Shown: positions 26,609 through 35,829, numbered from the stretch's first letter. The stretch is DNA of 64,000 bases from JBCBSZ01 sp039185015 (GCA_039185015.1 JBCDAU010000002.1:62001-126000); one strand, 5' to 3'. A program made the numbers and translations. The notes: generated from the sequence alone by a model not told the origin.

Positions 26609-27508
26609 TCATCCCAGTGGTTGAATCCAGCGCTCGCTGAGCGGATCGTCGCCGGCGACCAGCGCTCGGAGTCGCTCGGCGAGGCGCCCACCGATCGGCC
26701 CTGGGGCGGCCGGCAGCGGCCGTCCGTCCACCTCGCGGATCGGCCACAGCGGGTGCGACGTGGAGGAGAACCACGCCTCATCGGCCCGGTCGAGCAGGCC
26801 GCCGTCGAGGGGAGCGACCTCGACGGGGATGCCCTCGGCGGTCGCCAGCTCCAGGACGATCCGGCGGGTGATGCCGTCGAGCACCGTGGTGTCGGGCGCG
26901 GTGCGGATCACCCCGTCCTCGACGACGACGAGGCTCATCACGGCGCTCTCCGCCAGGTGGCCGTCGACGTCCCGGAAGACGATCTCGTCGAACCCGGCCG
27001 CCCGCGCCCGCCGGGTCGCCAGCGCCCCGTGGGTGTAGGCGGCAGCGACCTTGACCGCCGGCGGCAGCACCTCCGCCGGGAGCTTCACCGCCTCGGCGAT
27101 CTGGACCGACACCGACGTCTCGTCGACCCCGAGCGGAGGCCCCGAGGTGCACAGCACCGCGACTCGCGGCACGTCGTCGGACGCCGGCGTGACCATGACG
27201 GTCTCGCCCGCCCACCACGCGCAGAGCCGAACGAAGCGGGGCGACACGACCTCGGCGACGACCCGGCCGGCGGCGGCGAGCAACTCCTCGACGCCGTGGT
27301 CGATCGGCATGTCCATCAACCGGGCCGAGCGAAGAAACCGCTCCACGTGCTCACGGGCGGCGAGGCCACCTCGGCACGATCCGGTGTCGACGACGTCCAA
27401 CACGTCGAAGACCAACGAGCCCCGCTGCACGGCGTGAGCGAGCAACGGCAGCTGGATGGACTCCGGCGCCACCAGCTCGCAATCCAGCCATGCCGCAGCA
27501 GCAACCAC
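26609..27508 (-). CDS. Class IV aminotransferase (BCAT/D-amino acid transaminase fold)
   Basis: 299 residues. PLP fold type IV blocks: QRGSLVFDVLDVV, VKVAAAYTHGALATRRARAAGFDEIVF (the Lys after the first Val is the probable PLP lysine), LAESAVMSLVVVEDGVIRTA and the VLDGITRRIVLELA motif. It may act on branched-chain or D-amino acids or be a 4-amino-4-deoxychorismate lyase-like enzyme; the sequence does not decide. GTG 27508 has a good Shine-Dalgarno sequence AGGAGG nine bases upstream, unlike the many leaderless neighbours. It is the last core-like gene before the accessory helicase block. Confidence 0.85.
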   Translation of the reverse strand: MVAAAAWLDCELVAPESIQLPLLAHAVQRGSLVFDVLDVVDTGSCRGGLAAREHVERFLRSARLMDMPIDHGVEELLAAAGRVVAEVVSPRFVRLCAWWAGETVMVTPASDDVPRVAVLCTSGPPLGVDETSVSVQIAEAVKLPAEVLPPAVKVAAAYTHGALATRRARAAGFDEIVFRDVDGHLAESAVMSLVVVEDGVIRTAPDTTVLDGITRRIVLELATAEGIPVEVAPLDGGLLDRADEAWFSSTSHPLWPIREVDGRPLPAAPGPIGGRLAERLRALVAGDDPLSERWIQPLG

Positions 27509-27568
27509 GGACGTCGGCCTCCTGCCTTAACGAGTCGCAGCCGAGCACCGGCCGCCTGTCCTCGAAAG

Positions 27569-30500
27569 CTAGACCCACGCTTCTGCGTCATCCAACAAGC
27601 TGCCCCCGTACCGGTCCGCGACGGCGAGAAGATCGCTTCTGAGGTCGATGACCCCCCGGGAGTGGAGGCTGGGCGGTGTGCGCTTGCCGAGCCAGCGTGC
27701 GAGCTCGGTCAGGAAGCCGCGAAGCTCGTCCTCGCCGTTCGACATCCCGCTTCGACTGAGGTCATCGAGTGTGACTCGACCGGCTAGGAGCGCGGGAGCC
27801 AGGGACGACCCCTCGAAGTTCGTCACGTCGACGAACCCAAGTTCCTCCAGCGGACCCCCAGCGATCGCAGCCTTCGCTCGCCTCACAACGTCGGGTTCGG
27901 CGAGAAGCTCATCGATAACGCCCGGAGGAAGCCCTCCCGTTCCTTCTCGCCATCGGTCGCGGTGTCTTCGCAGCTGTTGGACCAGCGTTCGCTTCTCACC
28001 GTCGACCGCCTCGACCAGCGCCAGAAGCTCCTCCGGCGATGGTTGCTCGAGACGTAGCAGACCCAAGGAAGCGGCGAGGAGGAGAGCCGCCTCGTTGCGT
28101 GCGGTGATCCCGAATGCACGACCATGTCGCAGCAGCCCCGTGACGTCCTCAAAACCATCCATAGCTTCATTCAGCTGCCGGACGCGTCGGATGTCGGCGC
28201 GAACTCGCTCCGCAATTCGCGAACGCTCACCAGCTGGGACGTGGGATCGCTTCAGTAGCGTCAGCACCGACCGGACTCCCTCGAAGGTGAGCGGGAGAAT
28301 CCCGTGGTCGCTGTCGCCGGCACGACGCGCAAGAGCATGCAGGAGCAGTCCGCTGCTGTAGTTGAACGCTGGCTCCAGCGTCTCCACGGAGCTCGTTCGG
28401 AGACGCTCGAAGTCTTGCTCGTCGAACGGCACAGCGAGTCCCGCTCGGTCCGCTCTTGGTCGTGCGTCCCGCCGGCGACCGCGTCCTCTGCGCACAGGTT
28501 GCGGCGGCGCGACACCCACGACGAGGCCTCGATCGGCGCGGCCCACGCGCCCCGCCCGACCAGCGATCTGGCGGAACTCGCCGACCCGAAGCAAACGCCT
28601 CCCGCCATCGGCCTCTCCTGCGTTCTTCCAGAGCTGGGAGAAGATCACTGTCGTGATGGGCATGTTGACGCCGACTCCCAAGGTGTCGGTGCCGATGACG
28701 GTGTCGATGTCGCCCTCGTTCACGGCCCGCTCGACGAGTCGGCGATAGGTGGGGAGCATCCCGCCGTGATGTACTGCGATCCGCTGCTCGAGCAAGGCGG
28801 CGAGTTCTTGACCGAACGGTGACACCGGCACGAAGCCCTGGATTACGGCCGGGCGCGGGAACTCAATGGCGCTCTTGCGCCGCCCTTCGGCTCGGCGCCG
28901 TGCGATTCGGAGGGCCTCGGAACGTTGGAATGCGACGACGTACGTCGGCTTGAACTCGGGACCGCTGTACCGCCTCGTGACCTCAGCGATGTCGTGCTCG
29001 TCCCACTGGTACTCGACGGCCATCTTCGGCGGGGCGCTGCGGACAACCTCCGCCTCACGCCCCGTTCGCTCAGCCAGTCGATCAGCGAGGAAGTCGGCAT
29101 CGCCAAGCGTGGCGGACATCAGCAGGAACTGAGCTGCGTCACCGAGCATCATCGGTAGCTGCCAGGCGAGTCCGCGTTCGGGATCGCCGTAGTAGTGAGC
29201 CTCGTCGACGACGACGACCGACTTGCGATCGTGGAAGCCCTGACTCGACATCGCCAGCTCGGCGACCACCTCTGCGGTGCAGCAGAGGAGCCTCGCGTTC
29301 GGTTGAATCGACTCGTCGCCGGTCGCGAGTCCGACGCGCTCAGTCCCGAAGAAGGAGCGCCACTCGATGAACTTCTCGTTCACGAGCGCCCGCGTGGGTG
29401 CGGTGTAGTACGCGCGGCGGCCCCTGGCGGCAGCACGCAGGTGCGCCCACTTCGCGACGACCGTCTTACCTGAGCCGGTCGGGGTAGCGAGCACAACGTT
29501 CTTACCTGCGGCGAGGGCCTCGACTGCATGCTGCTGATGCTCGAACAAGTCGAAGAGTGCTGCGGTCTCCTCATCCACGGCAGCTTCTTCGTCGAGTTCG
29601 GCACGGAGGCTTGCCCGAAAGAAGTCCAGGCCCGACCGGTGCACGTCGTCTGGCATGGTGTCACCGACAACCCCGAAGCGACCTCGGGGACCGACCAGCT
29701 GGGCCGCCCTCTTGAGTCGCTCACCGAGTCGCCGGAAGGTCAGCCTGGCATCGGGGTCGACCTTGTCCTCGTGCTCACTCGCTACGAGCAGCTCGACTGA
29801 CTCCGCCTGTGCAGCAACTGCAGCGAGTTGCTCGGTCAGCTGCGGAGTTCGCTGGTAGATGGTCGTGAGCTCGAGCGAGCGGTTTGAGGCTGAGATCGTG
29901 CTCCGCTCCCTCCGAATGGCTGAGCAGGCACGAATGACCTCATCGGCGAGCGTGGACTCCGTGCCGTCCAGTCGATGCCGCAGCGCAAACAGATTCTCGA
30001 CAAGGTCGACGTCGGTCAGCTCCGTCGATGCCTGATCGGACACGGCGAAGATCGACATCCAGATCGATGCTTCGGTTGCGCCCTCTTGGCCGAGCGCAAG
30101 ACTCCAGTGTTGGAGGAGCGGCCGGACAGCGAATCTCCAGTCCTCATGATCGCCAACCTCGAAGAGCGCGGTCTCGGCCTGATCGATCGCTTCCTTCGCC
30201 CGGCCCACGTAGATCTTCGCCAACACCTCGTCGGCGACGAAGGCCAGCCGACCGGCATGGCGGGTCGCCTGCCTCCGGGCGAGATCCGTCGCCGTCTCCC
30301 TCTCACTGCGCATCGTCCCGTGACACAGCCTGGCCAGACGAGGAGCAAGGTGGCGTACGGCCTTCACGCGACCCCGAGCTCCCTCGGCTGAGGCTGAGAG
30401 CTCGTTGGCTGCGACGAGCAACGCATCAGCGACGGTCAGGAGGTCGAAGCCGCAGGCCTCGAACAAGTTCTCGGCGAGAAGGGAGGCGACCGCTTCGTGG

Positions 30501-31495
30501 CGAGTTCCAAAGACCCGACCCCGAGCGGACACGACTTCGGTCGAAAGGTCGGCCAGTTTCGCCGACGACAGCGAACTGCCCGGGTCGAGCACTTTGGCGG
30601 CGCCCAGAAGGAGTTCGAGCTCCACACCGTCGAACCCGCAATGATCTGCCACGGCGAGGAGGCCGAGAACGCCGCCGAGGCCGCCCTCCCGCTTGCTGAC
30701 CTCATCGACCAGCTCGAAGATGCGGCGCCCGAGGCGGTCTGCAGAACCCGACCGCAGCTCGAGCAGAGCACCGAGCAGCGAAGGTGTCGCACCGAATCCA
30801 CTTCCCTTCTGCCGACGAGTCGCAGCTCTGACCATCTGGTCGACCAGATCGGGCTCAGGCGATCCGTCCATGTGCGGCGGGACCGAAGCTGCCCACTTCC
30901 AGGTAGAGAGCACGCAGCGCGCATCGTCCTCACCGAAGTTGAGCGACTGGAGCTGCGCATCGAGCGCCGATGAGTACTTGTCGAAGAGCACCTCGAGCCG
31001 TTGACGACCGAAGGAGTGGCGAAGGTCGATGTCGCGGCAGGCGCCCACGAAGGCGACATGATGGATCTCGGAGTCGGAGATGAACTCGATGAGCTCGGCG
31101 AGCTCGACCAACACATCCTGGACGTCGTCGACGACCAGCACGACGCGGTCAGACACCTTCGGCAGCGTCCTCGTCAGGTAGGGGATGTCGAGCGACCCGC
31201 CAGTGCCCCAGAGGACCTTCGCGCCTCTGACGTCGAGTCGAGAGGTGAGCTGACGAAGCACCGCCGTCTTCCCGTCTGCAGCAGGTGAGTTGAGCACCGT
31301 CACTGCGGACCGGCTGACCTGGACACAGCGATCGATCAGGAAGTCCACAGTCGGACGCACCGGGAGGTCCGAGCAACGAGCCGCTGCCCACGAGAGATCC
31401 GCCCCAGCCAGAAAGTGCTCGACCTCAACTCGAAGGTCCCCTGGCTCGCGCCAAGGTCGAGGTGGTGCGGACCAGTTCTCGGTCGGCTTCTCCAT
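27569..31495 (-). CDS. STAND-like NTPase fused to Ski2-type DEAH helicase
   Basis: 1308 residues, cytosolic. The N-terminal half looks like a STAND-type signalling NTPase: Walker A-like NSPAADGKTA (69-78), Walker B RVVLVVDD (117-124), a sensor segment VAFVGACRDIDLRH (148-160), a probable winged-helix part, then helical repeat-like sequence to about 620. The C-terminal half is a complete superfamily 2 helicase: motif I TPTGSGKT (about 668), motif II DEAH (about 762), SAT (about 793), HHGGMLPTYR, GTDTLGVGVNMP and QIAGRAGRVG (about 975), then about 300 helical residues. ATG 31495 has a GGGGGGCGG leader. Codon use is less GC-biased than neighbours, suggesting horizontal transfer. No named family fits both halves; a defence or RNA/DNA quality-control role is inferred. 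Confidence 0.85.
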   Translation of the reverse strand: MEKPTENWSAPPRPWREPGDLRVEVEHFLAGADLSWAAARCSDLPVRPTVDFLIDRCVQVSRSAVTVLNSPAADGKTAVLRQLTSRLDVRGAKVLWGTGGSLDIPYLTRTLPKVSDRVVLVVDDVQDVLVELAELIEFISDSEIHHVAFVGACRDIDLRHSFGRQRLEVLFDKYSSALDAQLQSLNFGEDDARCVLSTWKWAASVPPHMDGSPEPDLVDQMVRAATRRQKGSGFGATPSLLGALLELRSGSADRLGRRIFELVDEVSKREGGLGGVLGLLAVADHCGFDGVELELLLGAAKVLDPGSSLSSAKLADLSTEVVSARGRVFGTRHEAVASLLAENLFEACGFDLLTVADALLVAANELSASAEGARGRVKAVRHLAPRLARLCHGTMRSERETATDLARRQATRHAGRLAFVADEVLAKIYVGRAKEAIDQAETALFEVGDHEDWRFAVRPLLQHWSLALGQEGATEASIWMSIFAVSDQASTELTDVDLVENLFALRHRLDGTESTLADEVIRACSAIRRERSTISASNRSLELTTIYQRTPQLTEQLAAVAAQAESVELLVASEHEDKVDPDARLTFRRLGERLKRAAQLVGPRGRFGVVGDTMPDDVHRSGLDFFRASLRAELDEEAAVDEETAALFDLFEHQQHAVEALAAGKNVVLATPTGSGKTVVAKWAHLRAAARGRRAYYTAPTRALVNEKFIEWRSFFGTERVGLATGDESIQPNARLLCCTAEVVAELAMSSQGFHDRKSVVVVDEAHYYGDPERGLAWQLPMMLGDAAQFLLMSATLGDADFLADRLAERTGREAEVVRSAPPKMAVEYQWDEHDIAEVTRRYSGPEFKPTYVVAFQRSEALRIARRRAEGRRKSAIEFPRPAVIQGFVPVSPFGQELAALLEQRIAVHHGGMLPTYRRLVERAVNEGDIDTVIGTDTLGVGVNMPITTVIFSQLWKNAGEADGGRRLLRVGEFRQIAGRAGRVGRADRGLVVGVAPPQPVRRGRGRRRDARPRADRAGLAVPFDEQDFERLRTSSVETLEPAFNYSSGLLLHALARRAGDSDHGILPLTFEGVRSVLTLLKRSHVPAGERSRIAERVRADIRRVRQLNEAMDGFEDVTGLLRHGRAFGITARNEAALLLAASLGLLRLEQPSPEELLALVEAVDGEKRTLVQQLRRHRDRWREGTGGLPPGVIDELLAEPDVVRRAKAAIAGGPLEELGFVDVTNFEGSSLAPALLAGRVTLDDLSRSGMSNGEDELRGFLTELARWLGKRTPPSLHSRGVIDLRSDLLAVADRYGGSLLDDAEAWV

Positions 31496-31526
31496 GCCGC
31501 CCCCCCACGCATTTGCTACCTCGACC

Positions 31527-31533
31527 TAGGGTA
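31527..31533. promoter_or_regulatory. Overlapping divergent -10 elements
   Basis: Within seven bases, TAGGGT reads on the plus strand (31527-31532) and TACCCT on the minus strand (31533-31528). Each would drive one of the two divergent genes with a leader of about 30 nt carrying a G-rich Shine-Dalgarno. Polymerase could occupy only one direction at a time. Confidence 0.5.
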
Positions 31534-31561
31534 CGAAGCACCACCGCTTTGGGGGAGCGCC

Positions 31562-32116
31562 ATGCTACGAAGAGTGCTGACATCTGGTCATTGGACGCTG
31601 CTTGCGGTCGTCGGCAGCTACCTCGTCATCGTTGTGTTCGTGTATCGGATCCCATGGGGTGGTGCCTTGAACTACGACCGCGCCGGCTCGCTCGCCGACT
31701 GGACAGCAGCGCTTGGGACCGCTGGGGCGCTGCTGTTCGGCGTCAGCCGGTACGCAGCCGAACAGGAGCTCGGCCGGCGGGCGGACGCCGAGAGCGTGTT
31801 CGGCACGATCCAGCTCTCGACGATTGACGATCCGATCCGTGGTGCCCTGACGGCTGCATCCGTGGAGCTACTCCATCTTGGCACTCGTCCGATCGTGGTC
31901 CAGAGCCTGCTTCTGCGAGCCGGCCCGAACTCGCTCGACCTTGCGCTCCCGCCTGGTCCGGTGCCGCCCACATCGATACGGCAGCTCGAACCGATCGAGG
32001 TCGAGCTCGGACCGGCGAACGACTGGAGCGGCGCCACCGTGTGCTTTGAGTTCACAGACGCCTGGGGCGTCTCTTGGCGCCGCGACTCAACCCAGCAGCT
32101 CACACGCTCCAGCTGA
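31562..32116 (+). CDS. Two-TM protein with soluble beta-rich domain, divergent from the STAND-helicase
   Basis: 184 residues. Two transmembrane helices (about 12-31, LLAVVGSYLVIVVFVYRI, and 44-62, DWTAALGTAGALLFGVSR) are joined by a short loop and followed by about 115 cytoplasmic residues with strands such as RPIVVQSLLLRAG, IEVELGPANDWSGATVCFEF and AWGVSWRRDSTQQL. No enzyme motif. ATG 31562 has GGGGGAG eight bases upstream. Position and the shared promoter suggest it works with, or is regulated against, the helicase; two-TM proteins serve as membrane effectors in several defence systems, but nothing in the sequence proves this. Confidence 0.75.
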   Translation: MLRRVLTSGHWTLLAVVGSYLVIVVFVYRIPWGGALNYDRAGSLADWTAALGTAGALLFGVSRYAAEQELGRRADAESVFGTIQLSTIDDPIRGALTAASVELLHLGTRPIVVQSLLLRAGPNSLDLALPPGPVPPTSIRQLEPIEVELGPANDWSGATVCFEFTDAWGVSWRRDSTQQLTRSS

Positions 32117-32134
32117 CGGCCCCGACGGAGCCGC

Positions 32135-32959
32135 TCACCGTCCTTTGAACTCGGGTCGGCGGTGCTCGGCGATCGCTCGCAGCGCCTCCTCGTGGTCCTC
32201 GGTGGCGAGCGTCGCGAGCTCGAGCGCCGTCGCCCGGTCGAACGAGACGTTGAGCACCTGCTTGAGGTGGGCGTTGACCGCCTGCTTCGTGTACTGCACG
32301 GCGAGCGGCGCGTTGGCGGCGAGCCGATGGGCGAACGAGCGGGAGCGCTCGTCGAGCTCGGCCGCCGGCACCACGTGGTTGACCAGGCCGATGCGCTCCG
32401 CCTCGACCGCCGGCACCGGGTCACCGGTGAGCAGGTACTCCTTCGCCCGGGCCGGACCGACCGCCATCGGCCACGCGACCGTGCCGCCGTCGCCGGCGAC
32501 GATCCCGATCCGTACGTGCGGATCGCCGATCGAGGCCGTGTCGGCCATCAGGATCACGTCGCACAGCAGCGCGATCGAGGCACCCAGGCCGGCCGCGTGG
32601 CCGTTGAGCGAGCAGACGATCGGCAGGTGCACGTCGAGGAGATCCCAGATCATCCGGCGGGCGTCGAGGCGCAGCTCCTCGAGCCGGTCGGCGCCGCGGA
32701 GGGTCGGGAACCACGAGAAGTCGCCGCCGGCGCTGAACGCCCGACCACTGCCGGTCAACAGCACGCAGCGGGCCTCCCGCTCGTCGCGCAGGGCGCCGAA
32801 CACCTTGGTCAGCTCGTGGTGCAGCTGCTCGTCGACGACGTTCATCTCTGACGTCGGGTTGTCGATCGTGACGACCAGCACGTGCTCGTCACGCTCGAAG
32901 CCCAGACAGACCCACTCGTCGTCCTCGATCCGCCTGTGGTCTCGCTCCCCCTCGCTCAC
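32135..32959 (-). CDS. Enoyl-CoA hydratase/isomerase family protein
   Basis: 274 residues, crotonase fold. Oxyanion-hole regions: GRAFSAGGDFSWFP (with AGGDF replacing the common AGADL) and NGHAAGLGASIALLCDVILMAD. C-terminal blocks ITLVNHVV-type (IGLVNHVVPAAEL) and APLAVQYTKQAVN are typical. Start GTG 32959 overlaps the stop of the upstream acyl-CoA dehydrogenase-like gene (GTGA), so the pair is translated together and probably acts in one catabolic route. The end lies 18 nt from the stop of the two-TM gene, marking the right edge of the accessory block. Confidence 0.9.
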   Translation of the reverse strand: MSEGERDHRRIEDDEWVCLGFERDEHVLVVTIDNPTSEMNVVDEQLHHELTKVFGALRDEREARCVLLTGSGRAFSAGGDFSWFPTLRGADRLEELRLDARRMIWDLLDVHLPIVCSLNGHAAGLGASIALLCDVILMADTASIGDPHVRIGIVAGDGGTVAWPMAVGPARAKEYLLTGDPVPAVEAERIGLVNHVVPAAELDERSRSFAHRLAANAPLAVQYTKQAVNAHLKQVLNVSFDRATALELATLATEDHEEALRAIAEHRRPEFKGR

Positions 32960-34092
32960 AGAACGGGATCGTCGTCGATGAGGCCGAGCTGGATCCGGCC
33001 GGCGAGCTCGAAGGTCGGGGGCGCCACCATGATGTGCTGCGTCGTGACGTGGACGTCGCGGAAGCACCGCTGCAGCACCGAATCCTCATAGACCGCGGAC
33101 GCGCCGGCGACGTTCCAGCACTGGTCGACGACCTCGGCGGAACGCCGCGTGGCGTTCGACGCCGCCAGCCGGAGATCGAGCCGGAGGTCGCGGCTGATGC
33201 GCTCACCTCGTTCGCCGACCTCCCACGCCCGTTCGACCGCAGCGTGGACGTAGTCGACCGCCGACCGCCAGGTGGCCTCGGCCATCCCGACCTGCGCCTG
33301 GACGACCTCGCGCTTGGCGAGCGTGCGACGGCTCCCGGTCGGGGTCTTCGCGCCGGCGAGATCGATCAGCTCGTCGAGCGCCCGACGGGCGATCCCGAGT
33401 GAGACCGAGGCGACGCCGAGGGACAGGAGTCCGAACGTCGAGAACGCGTACAGGGCGCCGTCGGCGGTAGGGCGGCTCCCGAGGCGGACGCTGCGGCCGT
33501 CGGGGACGAAGGCGCCGTCGACCGAGATGTCGTGGCTCCCCGTGCCGCGAAGGCCCGAGGTGCGCCAGGTGTCGGTGTGGATCGTGACCTCGTCGGCGGG
33601 GAAGAACATCAGGTGGACGTCGGGTCGGCCGTCGCCCTCGGTCGGGAGCAGGGTGCCTCCCACGAGCCAGTCGGAGTGCTGGCTCCCGGATCCGTACGGC
33701 CACCGGCCGGTGACCTGCCATCCCCCGTCGACGCGCTCGGCCCGTCCGAGCGGAGCGGTCACGCCACCGGTGACGACCCGCGGGTCGGCGCCGTAGATCT
33801 CCTCGGCCCACCGCTCGTCGAGGGTCCCGGCGAGCAGCCCGGTGGTCGCTGCGATCATCACGCACCAGCCCGCGGCGCCATCGGCCCGGGCGACCGTGCT
33901 GATGGTGTCGACGACCTCACGTGCGGTGGCCTCGCCGCCGCCGTAGCGGCGGGGGACGCACATCCCGAACAGGCCGGCATCGCGGATCAGCTTGGCCATC
34001 TCGGGGTCGAGCCGGCGACCCTCCTCGCTGGCATCGGCGCGGCTGCGGATCTCGGGATCCAGCCGCTTCGCCTCCTCGACCACGGTCGTCAT
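32956..34092 (-). CDS. Acyl-CoA dehydrogenase-fold flavoprotein, group D monooxygenase-like
   Basis: 378 residues. N-terminal helical domain with LIRDAGLFGMCVPRRYGGGEAT, mid domain with VDGGWQVTGRWPYGSGSQHSDWLVGG and TSGLRGTGSHDISVDGAFVP, C-terminal bundle with the QCWNVAGASAVYEDSVLQRCFRDVHVTTQHIMV block. The GRW.YGSG..HSDW and DVHV..QH signatures resemble HsaA/HpaB-type flavin-dependent hydroxylases that share the acyl-CoA dehydrogenase fold; a true dehydrogenase is the alternative. The base residue of classic dehydrogenases is not evident. ATG 34092 follows a GGGGGG run. Coupled to the downstream enoyl-CoA hydratase. Confidence 0.85.
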   Translation of the reverse strand: MTTVVEEAKRLDPEIRSRADASEEGRRLDPEMAKLIRDAGLFGMCVPRRYGGGEATAREVVDTISTVARADGAAGWCVMIAATTGLLAGTLDERWAEEIYGADPRVVTGGVTAPLGRAERVDGGWQVTGRWPYGSGSQHSDWLVGGTLLPTEGDGRPDVHLMFFPADEVTIHTDTWRTSGLRGTGSHDISVDGAFVPDGRSVRLGSRPTADGALYAFSTFGLLSLGVASVSLGIARRALDELIDLAGAKTPTGSRRTLAKREVVQAQVGMAEATWRSAVDYVHAAVERAWEVGERGERISRDLRLDLRLAASNATRRSAEVVDQCWNVAGASAVYEDSVLQRCFRDVHVTTQHIMVAPPTFELAGRIQLGLIDDDPVL

Positions 34093-34226
34093 CACGCCCC
34101 CCTGACTCGCCGAACTCGCCACGGTAGACCGGCCCGAGCGAGATGTCCGAGCCACCGACACGGTGCGTGGAGACACTGGTTCGCGACTGACCGCCGTCGG
34201 GACTCGGGAGCAGCCGCCGATACGCC

Positions 34227-34232
34227 TAGGGT
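34227..34232 (+). promoter_or_regulatory. -10 element of the Gfo/Idh/MocA operon
   Basis: TAGGGT precedes a leader of about 30 nt that ends in GTGGAG before ATG 34267. This is a leadered start, in contrast to many others here. Confidence 0.45.
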
Positions 34233-34266
34233 CGCTACGTCCCACCGCGATCGAAGTGGAGCCCGC

Positions 34267-35829
34267 ATGCCACCCGTCGCCACAGCTCAGCTGGAACGAC
34301 TCTTCGCCCCGACCGCCCCGCCCGCTCAACTCGAAGCGATCTCCGGCCCGATCGGCGAGGCCGACCGTGACCGACTCCTCGCCCACCTGAGGGAGGGCGG
34401 CACGGTGCTGATCGCCCCCGAACCAGGTGACCGCGTCGCCGCGGACCTCGCCGGCGTCGAGGTCATCGACGAGGCGCCTCGGACCGAGTGGTTCGTGACC
34501 CTCGCCGACCGCCCGGAGGCCGCTCGCCTCGACGGCGAGGTGGCGGTCACCTCTGCGTTGCGTCTGCTCCGTCCGACCACCGCCACCGTCGCGGCCACGA
34601 CCAGCGTCCGCTTCACCCACCACCCGACCCTCGCCGTGCGGCGAGTCGGATCGGGCACGGTGGTCGCTTCGGGGGTGGCCGACCTCGACGCGCTCTGCCA
34701 CCACCCGACGCTCGGGCCGTTCGTCCGGCGACTGCTCAGCGACCAGCCGGTCCTGACCGACGAGCTCGGCGTCGCCGTCGTGGGGTACGGGCCCTACGGC
34801 GGCATGGGGTACGCCCACGGCCTCGCCTGCACCGAGACCGACGGGCTCCGGCTCGCTGCCGCCGTCGATACCGCACCCGAGCGGCTCGAAGCGGCCACGC
34901 GAGACTTTCCCGACGCCGCGACGTACCTCGCGGCGACCGAGATGGCGTCCGATCCCGACGTCCACATCGCCATCGTCGCCACGCCCCCGGTGCACCACGC
35001 CGACCTCGCCGTCGAGCTGCTGCGGGCCGGCAAGCACGTCGTCGTCGAGAAGCCGATGTGCCTCACGGTCGCCGACGCCGATCGCATGATGGCGACCGCC
35101 GCCGAGCACGATCGGATCGTGACCGTCCACCAGAGCCGGCGCTGGGACACCGACTACCTCGCCCTCCGACGCGCGATCACCGAGGGCACGATCGGCGAGG
35201 TCTTCAACATCGAGACCTTCGTCGGCGGGTTCGAGCACCCGTGTCGCGCCTGGCACTCCGAGGACTCCATCTCCGGCGGCGCGGTCTACGACTGGGGTTC
35301 GCACCACATCGACTGGATCCTCCAGCTCTTCGGCGGCGCCCCCGAGCGGCTGCTGTCGACAACGCACACCCGGGTCTGGCACGACAGCACCAACGTCGAC
35401 CAGCTGACCGTCTGGATGCGATGGGGTGACGGCCGAGAGGCGACGTTCCGACAGAGCGACATCGACGGCATCCGCCGACCGAAGTTCCACGTGCAGGGCA
35501 CCGAGGGGACGATCGAGGGCCACTACCGGCCGATGCGGCACGAATCGATCGAGCCCGGCCGAGGCTTCGTCGGCAGCTGGTCCCACCACGCCGAGGCCCC
35601 GGTCGAGCTCCGCCTCGCCCGCTACCACGGCGACGACTACGGCCTGGTCGAGCAGGTCCTGCCGCCGGTGCCCGCTCCCGGGTGGGGCTTCCACCGCAAC
35701 CTGGCCGACCACCTCCTGCTCGGCGAGGCGCTCGCCGTGCCGGCCGAGCAGTCGCGCGACGTGGTCGCGGTGCTCGAGGCGGCCCACCGGTCCGGATCGG
35801 CGACCGGCGGTGAGATCGTGGAGCTGTGA
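34267..35829 (+). CDS. Fusion: GATase-like N-terminal domain + Gfo/Idh/MocA oxidoreductase
   Basis: 520 residues. About 1-155 form an alpha/beta domain with DRDRLLAHLREGGTVLIA and HHPTLAVRRVGSGTVVASG, resembling ThuA/class-I-amidotransferase-like sugar-utilisation modules. From about 160 a full Gfo/Idh/MocA enzyme follows: Rossmann AVVGYGPYGGMGYAHG, VVEKPMC (the EKP motif with catalytic Lys), the DWGSHHIDWILQLFGG block and a beta-sheet C-domain. It likely oxidises or isomerises a sugar or cyclitol with NAD(P). First gene of a four-gene operon; its stop overlaps the next start (GTGA). The fusion order is uncommon. Confidence 0.85.
   Translation: MPPVATAQLERLFAPTAPPAQLEAISGPIGEADRDRLLAHLREGGTVLIAPEPGDRVAADLAGVEVIDEAPRTEWFVTLADRPEAARLDGEVAVTSALRLLRPTTATVAATTSVRFTHHPTLAVRRVGSGTVVASGVADLDALCHHPTLGPFVRRLLSDQPVLTDELGVAVVGYGPYGGMGYAHGLACTETDGLRLAAAVDTAPERLEAATRDFPDAATYLAATEMASDPDVHIAIVATPPVHHADLAVELLRAGKHVVVEKPMCLTVADADRMMATAAEHDRIVTVHQSRRWDTDYLALRRAITEGTIGEVFNIETFVGGFEHPCRAWHSEDSISGGAVYDWGSHHIDWILQLFGGAPERLLSTTHTRVWHDSTNVDQLTVWMRWGDGREATFRQSDIDGIRRPKFHVQGTEGTIEGHYRPMRHESIEPGRGFVGSWSHHAEAPVELRLARYHGDDYGLVEQVLPPVPAPGWGFHRNLADHLLLGEALAVPAEQSRDVVAVLEAAHRSGSATGGEIVEL

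Noticed and set aside
24505..26781. Longer 758-residue version of the TAP-like peptidase
   Set aside because: The extension overlaps the aminotransferase gene and removes the N-terminal position of the lipoprotein signal; GTG 26541 fits the -10 and the signal peptide.
27569..31495. Hachiman (HamA/HamB) defence system
   Set aside because: The helicase half resembles HamB, but there is no HamA-type nuclease gene and the N-terminal P-loop NTPase does not belong to HamB.
27569..32116. Integrated prophage or transposon as the vehicle of the helicase block
   Set aside because: No integrase, transposase, tRNA target, or flanking direct repeat could be seen.
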